From the NCBI GenBank assembly GCA_026027325.1, contig JAMSLZ010000003.1, positions 3,348,001 through 3,412,000 on the forward strand: DNA of 64,000 bases. The letters are read 5' to 3'. A program made the position numbers and the translations under genes. Of the stretch, positions 36,749 through 48,570 are shown one piece after another. The notes under the pieces were generated by a model that was given only the letters and a program-made list of their open reading frames with translations, made no database searches and was not told the DNA's origin. Positions within the stretch are counted from its first letter, which is position 1, and each line of letters starts with the position of its first letter. This DNA is from Actinomucor elegans. Its lineage: Eukaryota > Mucoromycota > Mucoromycetes > Mucorales > Mucoraceae.

Positions 36749-36845
36749 TACTCGATATGAACTGCATGATACAATGGTATATATTAACCGGTATCATATA
36801 TTGACAATGTGTTGGTTAAACAAAAGCACAAATAGAAGCTACCAT

Positions 36846-36920
36846 TCACTCTGAGTATGAATTACTCATCTGATGTGACATTTAACAGGATCGGTTAGCT
36901 AGAAATCTCTAATGAAACTA
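36846..36920 (-). repeat. Dispersed repeat copy 6
   Basis: Plus strand: CACTCTGAGTATGAATTACT, CATCTGATGTGACATTTAAC, AGGATCGGTTAGCTAGAAAT: full-length reverse copy. Confidence 0.6.
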
Positions 36921-37011
36921 ACATGCACTAGCCTATTACCATTCACTTCAATATAATATACTCTGTGTAATTTAGTTGAATAATGGCACTGATAAATAGA
37001 GTGTTGCATTT

Positions 37012-37080
37012 TGAAAATAAATCGCTAATCCGAGGTGAGATTAAACCGATATCGGCTAGGGAGTCAGAGATATTCAACAA
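37012..37080 (-). repeat. Dispersed repeat copy 7
   Basis: Plus strand: AAATAAATCGCTAATCCGAG, GTGAGATTAAACCGATATCG, GCTAGGGAGTCAGAGATATT: diverged reverse copy. Confidence 0.45.
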
Positions 37081-37551
37081 GATGATTTTGAGAGAAATGC
37101 AAGCGTATCCTTATCGCTGGTACTTTTAAAAATCCGCCAATTTTGAAGGTATAGAAGATATTTCCAGAACATAGTTTATCATGTACGGATTATTTTTCAT
37201 TCATCCACTACCAATACAGATCACGAGAATTCCATAGTATTGTACCTTTTTTATCACTTTTTCTCATTTTTTTGATAACCTTAAATACATTTATGAAGGG
37301 AGGTTTTTTTTTACGACTTTGGTTTATAAAACAAAGTATTTATTAACTTTTATTTTTATAATTGCATATATAATATTTGGATAAATAATATAAGGCTCAT
37401 AAGTTTACTGCTCATTGGTTCCTTTTTAAAAAAAAAATTCAGCAACCACTGTCAATACTAGATAAAAAGCAGTCCTTCAGCAAATGAAGGGATACAGTAA
37501 AATGACAGCGAACCTGAAACTGATCGAAAATAATTTTCTTTACTATCCAAA

Positions 37552-39173
37552 ATGAAAGCATCGAACAAGCAATGCTGTAAATGTAAAACGGAACCAGCTA
37601 CTGTCTTGATTCGTCAAGCGTACTACTGCCAGTAAGCTTTTCTTTAAATTTAATTGTCTTGGCTTTATGCTCATTTTATATTAGAAAGTGTTTCCATTAC
37701 GTATTCATTGGAAAATACAGATCTGTCTTGCTACGATTAAGAAATAATGATAGAAAGAATGGCAAAGTCTTGTTGGCTTGTTCTGGTGGCCCTTCTTCTC
37801 TGTAAGTAAGACTATATACATAGCCGATTGATCTTGCTTTTTTGACTTGTTTTCTCATAGTGCCTTGGTCAATTTAACAAAGAATTTTATGCGAGTAGTT
37901 CCTTCCGAGAAGAAAAAGGTTCAGCTTATTCCTGAAGCCATCATTTGTCACATTGATGAAAGTACATTATTTGAAACAACTGTAAGCGTTTTGATACAGC
38001 CCTTTTTATCTAAAAGAGAAACTAACCAATTGCCTAGGATGGATCTGCCGAAAAATTGGCTGAAAACATGAAGAAGTACTATCCTGAATTCGAATTCTTT
38101 AGCCATCGCTTAGAGGAAGTGTTTGGGCCCGGATTTACAAAGAGTGGCGAATTTGACAAGATTTTGAAATCAACTTCTGGAGGCACAGAGAATGGAGAAT
38201 ATGGTAATTGTGCTTAGTATCTGGATTCAAACGAATCAACTAACAGAATGGATAGAACACTTTGTTCAGTGCGTGCAAAAAGATTCAACCGCATCTTTAG
38301 CTGACCAGTTGAAGCAATTGTTTTCGAGTATCAAAAAGACTAGTGCCAAAGAAGACTTGCTTTGGAATCTCAAGATGGAAATGCTTGTAACAGTAGCCAG
38401 ACGCGAAAAGTAAGTAAACAAGTGCAATCAATTGAATGATGCTTACTAAAGAAATATACATTTAGGTGCGACTATATCTTTATGGCCGATTCAGCTACTC
38501 GTCAAGCTATCAAAATGATTTCAATGACAAGCAAAGGCCGCGGCTACAGTTTAGCATTGGATATTGGAGTTGATAATCAACAAAGTTTTAAAGATGTCTG
38601 TATTATGCGACCTATGAAAGATATGCTTTCAAAAGAGATCGGATTCTACAACCATTTCACAAACATCGATAAACTCGTACTATCGCCTTTCAACTTTGGT
38701 ACCATGATGCCCGGTAAATCTTCCATTGATCGATTGACAGAAGAGTTCATTGTTGCTATTGAACGTGAATTTCCTTCTACTGTCAGTACAATCTGCCGCA
38801 CCATTCTCAAGCTGTCGCCTTCGGCGGACATGGACATGACGAGAACCTGTGCTATGTGCTTAATGCCATTTGAAGCTAATGTTGGTGAATGGAGAAAGCA
38901 TATCACGGTAACAGATGTCGAAGGTGCTGAACCAGCACCTAAACCTGAATGTGGAGATTGTTCCAATCAAGGTGGTTGCTGTGGTGGTAGCAAAGATGAA
39001 GCAAACAAAGCACCCAAGGTGGATATGAACAAGTTTTTGTGTTATAGCTGTCAGGTCAATGTAAAGGATTATACTGAAACTTCTGTGGCGTCTTTACCAC
39101 CTTACGTTGCTGAAAATGTAGTCGATCAAAGCAGAGACAATAGATTATTAGATCAAATCAAAGATTTTTTGAT

Positions 39174-39207
<34 letters not shown>

Positions 39208-39213
39208 GAGTAA
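37552..39213 (+). CDS. ctu2: Cytoplasmic tRNA 2-thiolation protein Ctu2 (Ncs2)
   Basis: Six exons (37552-37631, 37685-37801, 37861-37981, 38038-38203, 38247-38409, 38466-39213) give 464 residues. The N-terminus has CCKCKTEPATVLIRQAYYCQ and KCFHYVF, a zinc-type Cys cluster. Next is the PP-loop LLACSGGPSSLALVNL of the ATP-pyrophosphatase fold. Near the C-terminus more Cys pairs occur (RTCAMCLMPFEANV, CGDCSNQGGCCGG, FLCYSCQVN). The Ctu1-Ctu2 (Ncs6-Ncs2) complex thiolates the wobble uridine of tRNA-Lys, -Glu and -Gln, using sulfur carried by Urm1. The protein ends with eleven Asp and two Glu, unusual for the family. Cys pairs inside RTCAMC and FLCYSC are known in Ctu2; the CGDCSNQGGCC insert is an extra. 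Confidence 0.87.
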
Positions 39214-40054
39214 ATATAGATAGATGGCAAAATAAAAAGTCAATTGTAATATATATATATATATACGAGCGTTTTCTGTACATCACAGTCTGCTGTGATT
39301 TAGTGGTATGCTTATTAGTTTTTTTTTTTAGTGTGATGATGTAGTGAAATAAAAACAAAAACATTGGTGTTTTATTACTTATACACTCGATATGCTCAGC
39401 ATGTATTAGAATCATAAACCACTGTTCAGCATTTGAAAAGGAGTTTCATAAAAAAAACAAGTTGATCAATCATTATGAACGACAAGAGGTACTTTGGACT
39501 CGAAAAAGGGGACTAAAAAGTGCTGCTGTGACCTATTAAGCTTCTAATAAATAGATCACACGTAATCTGGTGACTGGATCCATACTTGATTTTATTAACC
39601 TGGGCTCTATTAGTTTTCCTGTGACAAATAGAGCATTAGTAGTACTAGTGTTGGATTTTGCGTAACGGTTCTGTATTATTAAGCATGTCTCGAATAGTCT
39701 CTAATATTGCTGAATATCTGCTATTATATTTAGTTCGATTTCTAGTGCCTAGTGCAACGATTTTCAGAATCACCGCAATTTTTTTAATATAAAATTTGAT
39801 ACCGCTTTAGATAACAATGAAGTACAAGTACTCAGAATGTGCGCTAATCAACCTAAAAGGACGTCCTTGTCAATTTTCAAAAATTATTTTGCCATCACAT
39901 GTGTGGATTGATTCCTGTTTAATATTACATTTAGAACATGTTTAGAATCTGCTACCATATGTACTATAACCAGTATTTATCTAAAGTACTATAAATATAT
40001 TGCATTTTAAGGATGCACTATAAAATACAGTAATTTATATAACACATACATAGA

Positions 40055-40140
40055 CTAACTCTAATGATCAATAAATCTCTCAATTGAGCTCAGTCTGTAT
40101 CGCATCTGATAAGCGGTAGGTGCTCAAGTTGAGGTGTTGC
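40055..40140 (+). repeat. Dispersed repeat copy 8
   Basis: AATAAATCTCTCAATTGAGC, TCAGTCTGTATCGCATCTGA, TAAGCGGTAGGTGCTCAAG. Confidence 0.5.
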
Positions 40141-40232
40141 ATCTACCAAAAGGTATTATTTAACAGCAATACAATGAGTACATGATATTCATTAATAGCT
40201 GATCTGCAAATGATCCATTTCATACTTTTCAA

Positions 40233-40296
40233 TCTATAGATCTATTAATCTTTCAATCGATTTCGGGACAATGCTACATCGGGTGTGTTGGCTGAA
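40233..40296 (+). repeat. Dispersed repeat copy 9
   Basis: CTATAGATCTATTAATCTTT, CAATCGATTTCGGGACAATG, CTACATCGGG. Confidence 0.5.
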
Positions 40297-40372
40297 ATCT
40301 ATAGATCTATAGATCTTTTGGTCGATCTCAGCTTAATGTTATATTGAATTAATGCTCCTTGTTCGAAATAAG
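40297..40372 (+). repeat. Dispersed repeat copy 10, tandem to copy 9
   Basis: CTATAGATCTATAGATCTTT, TGGTCGATCTCAGCTTAATG, TTATATTGAATTAATGCTCC. Directly follows the previous copy in the same orientation. Confidence 0.5.
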
Positions 40373-40629
40373 CCGTTGCATTCATTGCACCGTTTGTTTT
40401 ACTACTATAACCAATTAGATACATATGACTGGGACAAAATTGTCTATTCTGAGGAAACAACGTAGGTTTATTTTTTGTGTATACAAGTCTAAAAGGGCAT
40501 GATAATAATAAATAAGACGTTTTATATATATAGAAAAAAAAGAAAAAAAAAAGAAAGATATATAAATATGTGCAAGGAGAAGTGAGTGAGTGTGTATAAT
40601 GCAAAATAAGTATATGTAATAATAGCTTT

Positions 40630-43417
40630 TTAAGAAGCAGAACTTAACATCCAAAAAGGTGGAATACCTAATCTTCCTTTGACTTCATCGTCATGCATCA
40701 ATTTGGCTATATCGTATTGTAAACTGTCTAAATTATCAAAATCTTGCTCTTGACCCAATAAATCCCATCTTTCACCGAAATCAGATACGTGTTTCACCAA
40801 CCATAATCGGTCCGCTTCAGTTCTGTCTCGGACTGCTTCATCAATCTTTGTGTTTGCATAATGGCTGTGACTAAAGGCTGCTTGTGCCATATAGGCTAAA
40901 GGCTGCAATCTTGATTTAACAAAAGCAGCATCGCCAGCAGTCAGGTTGGGTAAAGCATCAGAATATTTCTTCAGATGAGCTACAACCGAGTGAGAAATTT
41001 GTGCCTTGTTGGCGGCCATATAATGCCAAATGTCTTTGGCAATGCCAGCGTTTTGAATACCGCGTGTTAACAAAGTCCAGTACTGCAAATTGAGTGTTTC
41101 ATAATGCAGCATGGCTCTCCATTCCATATGCTGATCGACTTGGTTGCCAGAAGATAATAATCGACCTCGTGTTGAACTCTCTTCGTAAGGTTGTGATCCA
41201 TCCTCTTTAAACTGTTTACCGATACGCATACGACAGCGATTGGCTACTCTCAAGAATAATCGCACATCGTCTGTGAAAGCAGCCATAGCAGTGACTTGCA
41301 AGTCGTACAAAACCCCACGGTGATCCGTCATCTGAGCTAAATGAATGCCTGTTGGCGAAGTGACCAAATATTCTAAAAACTCTGCAGTAATCGCTTGAAG
41401 ATCGATGTATTCCTTGTGAGTCAAAGCCTGCATATGTCTAAGAATGCGAATACAGTCCAGTAAGGAAGATACATCGGTTTTTGTGAGATCCGAAGTATTG
41501 AGGATACGGTTGTTACTGTACTTTGGTACAACGTGTGAAATGCGGCTGAGACTAGGAAAATAATAGCCCTGATCTGAGAGGAAGTCTAGTAAATGGCTGT
41601 CATCGGGAATACGGCGTGCTGAATTATATTCGTCTTCGTCTTCTACGGCGTATTCGTTCAAGAAGTGTACGCGAATCAAGTTGGCTGCACCTCTACCGAA
41701 CTTTTCGTTACCTGTAAAATAGTTTGCCATGGTCAAGATGGTGACGTTTTGAGAAAGAGGGCCCAGCTCATCTTTTTCAGGTACAGCATCAAATGGAAGC
41801 CCATCTTGCTTGTCTGTGGCTGAAGAAATGGGCGAAAGACGCTTCTGGCTTTCTTGCAAAATAGCTTCAGCTTGTTGTTCTAGACGTTCAACTGCAGTAC
41901 GTATTTCATCATTTTTAGTCCAATAATCGTATTTGATTTGGTTCATCGGTTTATCGTTGTAGATGAAGAGTTTGTCGTGATTGAAGGACTTTCGGGCAAT
42001 GCTTTCGTCCAAGCTATCCAGAGAAGATTGAATAGCCATTAATCGATTAAAGGCACGAATAGAAGATGCCTCTTTTTTGTTTTCTTCTTGTGATGGATTA
42101 CCAGAGAACAAGCGAAATACCCAACCGATATTCTTAAAATTGCCTTTATCTTTACTGTAAGGACGTTCCGTAGGCTCCCAAGGGACAGTAGGTCTATTCA
42201 AACGTCGGTTCTCTAAAGCGCCTAAACGCCAGAGTAACTCGAGCTAGAACATTGTATAAGTAAAACCAATAACTAACACGTTCGATTGTAAAATACCTTG
42301 CTTCTGCGTCCATATCGCATATTGAGGTTGTATTCTTCGGTTGCATCGTATCTAAAGATGATTTGAGGCTCTTCTGGAGTCTTTGGTCTTTCATCCAGGT
42401 TGTTGAGTAAGACAGAATTGTTTAACAGACGTGTCATTGGCACCACAAAATACTTGGTGTCTCTGCCATATTTTTCAAGTTGAGATCTAATTTCTTCGAA
42501 TCCATTGTGACTCAGGTAGCAATTTCCATCAAAGGGCATAATCCACTTGGCGTTTGCTATACTGCGACCATGTTGAATGGCTGTGTTACGACCACCGTTC
42601 TATTATAAAATATAAATTAAATTGTCTATTAATAGGATAAAATACTTACATTATTCATTGCGTAAAGGTTCTTGACATGATAGGTATAATCCAGTGCTCG
42701 AAGCTTGGATACTTTGGAGAATCTACGGTAATCATCAGAGTGAAGAAAATCTGCGTCGGGAAACTTTTCCAGTTGGAAATCCAACTGTTCGTATTCCTTT
42801 TGATCAAAAGGAACGCGGATATAGTCCATATGATAACTATCCAATAGTCGAATAATAGTGGCTTCGTTGATAGGATCTATGATGCGATTCAATAGAAAGA
42901 TCTTACGCGTGTTGGGGAAGCTAGGCTCATGATCCAAGATAAACTGAAGATTTGATAACGTCTGCCCTTCTTTGTGACGAGGTGGTAAGTCGTTACCAAT
43001 GATACGGTACAATATGATTTGATCTCTTTCGACGTGCGTAGGAACTTTGGTCGTGTCTTTGACTTTCCATGAAGGATTAGCTGTATAATCAGGAGTATTC
43101 TTGACAAAACGAAAGAAAGGAATGTAACCAAAGATGAACAGTAATCCAACTACAATCAAAAACAGTTTGAGCCATTTCGATTGTTGATGGTATAATAAAA
43201 ATGGAGAGCGTCTGTTGGGTGCATTGTACTTCTTGTCTTTTTGATAATACGGTTTGTTTTTGGTTGTTGTACCCAAGTCAAGAGATAACATTTCGATATG
43301 AGATTGACTTGGTTTTCGATGTTTTGAAATGTACTCGGAAGAAGTGACAGTATTATTATTGGAAGAAGAAGAAGAGGACCGACTATTTACATCGTGTTTT
43401 AAAAAAGGTGGTAGCAT
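40630..43417 (-). CDS. Type II membrane glycosyltransferase-like / alginate-lyase-like fusion
   Basis: Three exons (43417-42650, 42599-42297, 42243-40630) give 894 residues. A disordered Ser-rich cytosolic head (~80 residues) is followed by one transmembrane helix at ~84-103, the type II topology of Golgi enzymes. Residues ~133-370 look like a GT-A glycosyltransferase: ILYRIIGNDLPPRHKEGQTL, NGGRNTAIQHGRSIA, and KWIMPFDGNCYLS with DGN in place of DxD. Residues ~520-850 resemble the alpha/alpha-toroid of alginate-lyase-type polysaccharide lyases: LTMANYFTGNEKFGRGAANL, QMTDHRGVLYDLQVTAMAAF (His ~665, Tyr), KEDGSQPYEESSTRGRLL and HYETLNLQYW. Mucoralean walls contain polyuronides, so a role in uronic-acid polymer synthesis or trimming in the Golgi is a reasonable guess. 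Both domain calls are from memory of family patterns; activity is unproven. Confidence 0.7.
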
Positions 43418-44174
43418 CCTTTTTTGTTTATATTTGGGACGGTCAAATAACAGTAGTAGGAGAAGGAAAGGGACGAACTAGACCCTCTGCTTGCTTACCT
43501 AGGCTTAAATTGGCCAGGCTTCCGGTGCCTTGGGAGGCTAACTTGAGACATTTATAAAACCAATTTCAATTAGTTCGGTCAACTTTCTCGAGAAACAAAA
43601 GTCACATACAAGTCCAATCATAGTCACTTTGAGGATATTTGATCGCTCATCATAGATTTGCAACACTTCATGTCTTGTAAAGAGCACTACGATTTGGATG
43701 CAATATAAAAATATGAAACACAGATAGTTTGTATGCGCCTCCATTGGAGAGCTATTTTCGCTTCATCAGCCAAGAAGCTAAAAATTAGAATTCAGAAGAA
43801 ATGGGCGGCCATTTGTCAAAAGATTTTGCACTCATTCTTAAGCCTTTATGATACATCTTTTAAAGTTGTATCAACCACATGATCAAGGCGCAAATAGTGA
43901 AAATATTCTTAGTGGATGACCTGTAAACAATGAAATAGATCTTCCCAAACCTTACTTTGCGTAGTTTTAGTGTATTACTGCGCCTATTTTTTTTTTTTTA
44001 TTACAGGTCTCACTATTGGGGGGCGATCTACACTAAATATTGGGCTTTATGTAGACAGATATGTTTGATCAGAAAGATTTATTTCATAATCTAAAAGACT
44101 ATCAGAATCGATTTTTTTTTTATTATTATTATTGTTTGTTATGTAAAAAAAGAGGCCTGCATCTTCAAAAAAGT
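43418..44174. other. Intergenic spacer
   Basis: Promoter of the lyase fusion and 3' side of the aminopeptidase. A 68-codon minus frame (43538-43744) starts with a hydrophobic stretch (NYLCFIFLYCIQIVVLF) but has no recognisable family or expression signal; I do not call it. Confidence 0.4.
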
Positions 44175-46420
44175 TTATAAAACAAGCGGTTCAGTTTCCC
44201 TTTCAACCCAAGATAATGTTTTACTGTCATTATTTAAAAGAGGTCCCAATACATCTCTGCATTCTTGATGGTACTTGTTAATCCATAGCTTATCTTCTGT
44301 GCTTAGCAAACTAGGCTCAACCAATGTTCTGCTACCAAGCGGAACAAAGGTGATATGCTCAAACCCAAAAGAATCTGTATTACCAAAACGATAACGTGTG
44401 GATGCTCTGCACACAGTCAAAACGTTTTCTATTCTAATGCCGAACTGACCGTCTTCATAATAGCCAGGTTCTAATAATATATTAGTTTCCTTCTATAGCC
44501 CAGTAGTAACTATATTTACCATTAGTTACCATCATTCCAGGTTGCAACGGTACATCATTATAAGACAACTTGCTTCCAATACCATGAGGTCCTTCATGTA
44601 CGTTTAAATAGGCACCAATGCCATGACCAACACCGTGTCTAAAGTTCAGTCCATCCTTCCATAGAGGCAATCTAGCAATAGCGTCCAATTGATAGCCTAA
44701 CATGTGTGAATATCTCAGTTTCAATAAAATAGATTGACAAACCTGTTGTGCCTTGTGGAAAGATGGCTTGATCTACAGAGATATGGCTTTGCAATACGCG
44801 TGTATAAGCACGCTTTTGGTATTCCGTTGGTTCACCATCAAACATGAACGTTCTAGTCACATCAGTAGTACCATCCACATAAAGAGCGCCCGAGTCGCAA
44901 AGATAGATGCGGCGTGGGTTGATGACGGCAGAATGCTTGGCATCGGGTTGATAATGAATAATAGCAGCATTAGGACCACTAGATGCAATCGTATCAAAAG
45001 AAAGCCCGATATAGTTTGGATCTAATTGGCGCATAGATGCTAAATGGTCTGCTGCTTCCGATTCTCGAATTGTGGCGTTGGCTAACAAAGCATTGGATAG
45101 CCATGAAAAATGCTTGCATAGTGCTACTGCGTCGCGTTTATGACAGCTACGCATACCGTTCAATTCAGATTCATTTTTGATTGCTTTTGCCATGCTTATA
45201 TACGAAGTACCTTGCTTCAAGATAACATTATCCTAAAGAGAAAAAAAAAGCGGGCTTAGATTTTTAGTCTATCATAGCATCAACCTATTTACATTTCCCA
45301 AAGCTTGTAATATAGACATATTAGTCGTGCTAGGATCAATCAAGAAAGGTTCCTTTTGTTCAGCAAGATCGTTCATGATTTGATCATACTGTTTCACTTG
45401 AACGCCAGCCTCATTCAAATGACTTTGGACTTGATTTGATAGTGATGTAGAAGGTTGAATATACAATGTAGTGCTATCTTTAGTAACAACCACATAAGAA
45501 AAGAATACAGGACAGCAATGGATATCAGATCCTCTTAAATTGAGTAGCCAAGCAATCTCATCCAAGGCAGATACAACCACGCTGGTATGATTGGTGGATT
45601 GACGTAGCTCATTTAATTTACTTTTGACAGATTTGCCTGCATATTGAATAGGATGCACTTTGATTGGCTTGGCAGGTCTCTCTGGGCGATCACTTCGAAT
45701 TAGATCAACAGGGTTCTGTTCCAAGAACACTAATTTAGAACCAATGGCGTCCAATTCTGCTTGCAGTCGTTTGGCTTCGTTTACAGTAATAACACTGGGA
45801 TCAATGCCAATAGACGATTTGGGTGGCAAGTTCTATAAAACAAAGGCTCAATACATTATCAATATGGACAGATATTTACTTTAATCAAGTATTCTTGCCA
45901 AGTAGGTACTCCGGGTAAACCTTGTTTCATGAGATGCCAATGCTTATTATCCAACTCCTTTGAGGCTTGCAGAAAATATCTTCCATCTGTAAACAATGCG
46001 GCATCCTTCTTGGTTACAATAGCACAGCCTTTTTTTTTTTTTTCATCTAACATTAGTACAGAAATCTGAAGTGTATTTGTCATTGGTTACCTGCAGAGCC
46101 AGTAAACCCAGAGATCCAGGCTCTTCTATTATCACACTCAGCTGTATACTCACTCTATGTATGACCCATTTCTTTTAATCGTCGTTATTTCTGATTATGT
46201 ACTGCACTACTTACTTGGTGAGCGTCCTCTGAAGGTACGACACTAATAAAAAAAAACATTAATCAGTCTGCCATTATTCAGAAATCATTTGAATTGCTTA
46301 CAATGCATCGATATTATTCATTACAGCTCTTAATGCAGAGAGTTTAGAAGAAGCATCCCTCTTTGTAGAGTAACATTTACGTAGGTACTTGGTTTGCCTC
46401 AAGATTGATTTCGGCCACAT
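44175..46420 (-). CDS. xpnpep1: Xaa-Pro aminopeptidase P, with mitochondrial-type leader
   Basis: Eight exons (46420-46302, 46242-46215, 46154-46091, 46028-45890, 45833-45293, 45232-44743, 44696-44520, 44470-44175) give 617 residues. Two creatinase-like N-domains ([35 protein letters not shown]) precede the pita-bread catalytic domain. Metal ligands: [17 protein letters not shown] (two Asp), [19 protein letters not shown] (His), [16 protein letters not shown] (two Glu). It removes an N-terminal residue when proline is second and acts as a Mn-dependent dimer. The first ~25 residues, [20 protein letters not shown], are basic and lack acids, like a mitochondrial presequence. The methionine of AVMNNID inside exon 1 would give the usual cytosolic start. 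A further in-frame ATG-less extension upstream (to 46564) was not used. Confidence 0.93.
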
Positions 46421-48570
46421 TGTATAATAAACAACTATACTTAGAGAGTTGTTGGCTGGAACCAGGCTGAATTTCTGGATTTTCTTGGATACAAAAATAA
46501 AGAGATATGATAGGCTAGCCCGAGTACTGTATTCTCTTGATACACATATATTCTTGCTTTGCATGGCAATTGAATTACTAGCCTAGTCAGTCTTTTTCAT
46601 TCAAGAAAAGTCGAGTAAATCGAATGTATTTAGCGTTAGATTGGCTGATTTGTTCTGAAAATACAGGTAAAGTTTGTTATCCAAAAAGCTTGCAAAATCG
46701 TAGTTGCTGGCAAATTAATGCCAGGGTAGAGGGTCCAAAGTGAACTTGCAGAAATAATTGCTCTTATAAAAAACGTAGGAGGGGTTAGGCATCATTATAT
46801 TAGTATCCCCGCTTTGGAAATTTGCGAGGAATATACTCGACATAGCGAATTATTCAGCCGTTTTCAGTTGTACTGTGGTGAATTAATGTTTACGAAATAC
46901 AGCCGCCACCATGTGCACTAACTGAGCAAATGGTGTTGTGTAATCCGATATACCAATTATCACTTTGCTGATCTTGCTGTGGGTAATGTGTTGTATTTCA
47001 ACAGGCAAGTTTTCACGCAATAAGATACTATCAAGGCTCATACCATCTGTCTTTTATTCTTTAGACCTTTCTTTTTTGATGAGTTTCTGTAAAAACCATG
47101 CGCTATAATGTAGTTCACATCCAGATTAATTACCAAAGCAAATGGAATAAGTTATCTTATATATACTGTAAATTTCTACTGAAGATGGATTGTATTGCTC
47201 TTCAGCCATATGTAATGTCAAAATTTTAATATGCAAATACTCGCCAAAGGGAATAGTTTCTTTTTCTGCAGTTTTTTTTTCCAAGTAGTCTCATCAATAA
47301 CAGCAGGTAACCAGATGATTGAGCAGTATTTGACATCAAGTCCTAAGAAGACTTTGTATTATCAAGGCATTATTGCTAAAGATTTTGTAAATCTTTATAT
47401 TTCTATATTTATTAATTCTACTAGTCATTTTATTTGTTGGGTTGCTGTGAAGAAATACAATGAAATTAGTATAGTAATGTTCTGGATTAGTTGTTGATGG
47501 ATGAGAACTTTTTTTTAGATTATTTGGCTTGGAAGGCCACTGGTCACTTGGGTTTGCCGTAGACCAATAGAGATATATTGATCATTACCTCTAGGCTAGA
47601 ATATGAAATTATAGCAATTACTTAAAACAGTATGACCATAGTACTCCGGTTGAATTAAATCTAGTAGATGCAGTAGTTCATTCAGAACATGCAGTGCTGA
47701 TCAAATGTGATATTTAACGGATATTGTCAAGACCTTTTGGTACCGTTTCAATAGTCGGCAAGATCTTTGGTATGAGGCTACAGGTATGGAAACAAGCACC
47801 CATAATATTCTCTACAGAAATCTGTAAAAATCGAAATGACGCTTAATCCAGTAACTAAACAAGAAACAATTAAGAAACTAAAATTATATATAAAATCAAT
47901 TATACGCTTTGTGGTGATACAAACATGTTTATGACAATAGATCAGCTTCATCAGGCTTTATGAGTAGGACACTCATGATGGTGCTTACATAGTCTTTCCA
48001 TGATTGCTTCGAATTTCTAACACCTGATATTCTTTGGTTGCGAATCTTCATTTTCCGGATGTATATATTAGGTAAAATATGTTCATCGCGTACAAAAGCA
48101 TACATACTTTTGGTTTTTTTTATTATATAAAAAAGACCTGACAAATTCTCATAAAATCATAATATCCAAAAATTATAGAACTTCACTAACATTCAAATTT
48201 ATGAAGGAATTGCATCATAATCTTTGTGCTATTCAATGCATAATAATTTTTGCGCAAATTTTGCTAAGGCTATATATACATATTTGGATTTTTTCATTAT
48301 AAAGAAATCCCATCAAAGTATGAAAAGTAATTTAAGTTGCAGACTTTCAGGCTAAATGCACTATTTTCTTCCCTTCAATAACCAATCAAAATTACACTCG
48401 GATTGCGTAGCATTCAAGAGAACCATTGCATTTGGCTTTTTCAAACATCACCCAGCCACTAGCTTGTTCAAGCATATTATCACATATCATTCGCATTATT
48501 CGTTATATAACCTTCCTCTCTGGCTTTCTTGCATGCGTGTATAATAGATTTATTTATTATTTTACTCAAT
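46421..48570. other. Two-kilobase gene-free stretch
   Basis: AT-rich, with one repeat copy at about 47683. Short frames at 47231-47497 (plus) and 47929-48144 (minus) have no start context, splice signals or known family; they could be decayed mobile DNA. Nothing else seen. Confidence 0.4.
47680..47755 (-). repeat. Dispersed repeat copy 11
   Basis: Plus strand: TTCATTCAGAACATGCAGTG, CTGATCAAATGTGATATTTA, ACGGATATTGTCAAGACCTT. Confidence 0.5.

Larger units (their letters stand above)
36226..37551. other. Gene-free stretch with three dispersed repeat copies
   Basis: Rab11 promoter side first; then repeat copies near 36672, 36848 and 37015, then the promoter of CTU2. A minus-strand piece at 36472-36605 is open for ~48 codons (WRNSGSIKATLLVSV, ending LLQTCCQ and a stop) but I cannot connect it to a gene. 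Confidence 0.45.
39214..40629. other. Gene-free stretch with three dispersed repeat copies
   Basis: Tail-to-tail spacer between CTU2 and the lyase fusion. It has a TA repeat (39248-39263), a partial CTCAGAATG tail at 39830-39840 and copies at about 40058, 40236 and 40300. No gene seen. Confidence 0.45.

Noticed and set aside
43538..43744. 68-codon minus frame beginning with a hydrophobic segment
   Set aside because: No family match or intron structure; sits in the 5' flank of the lyase fusion.
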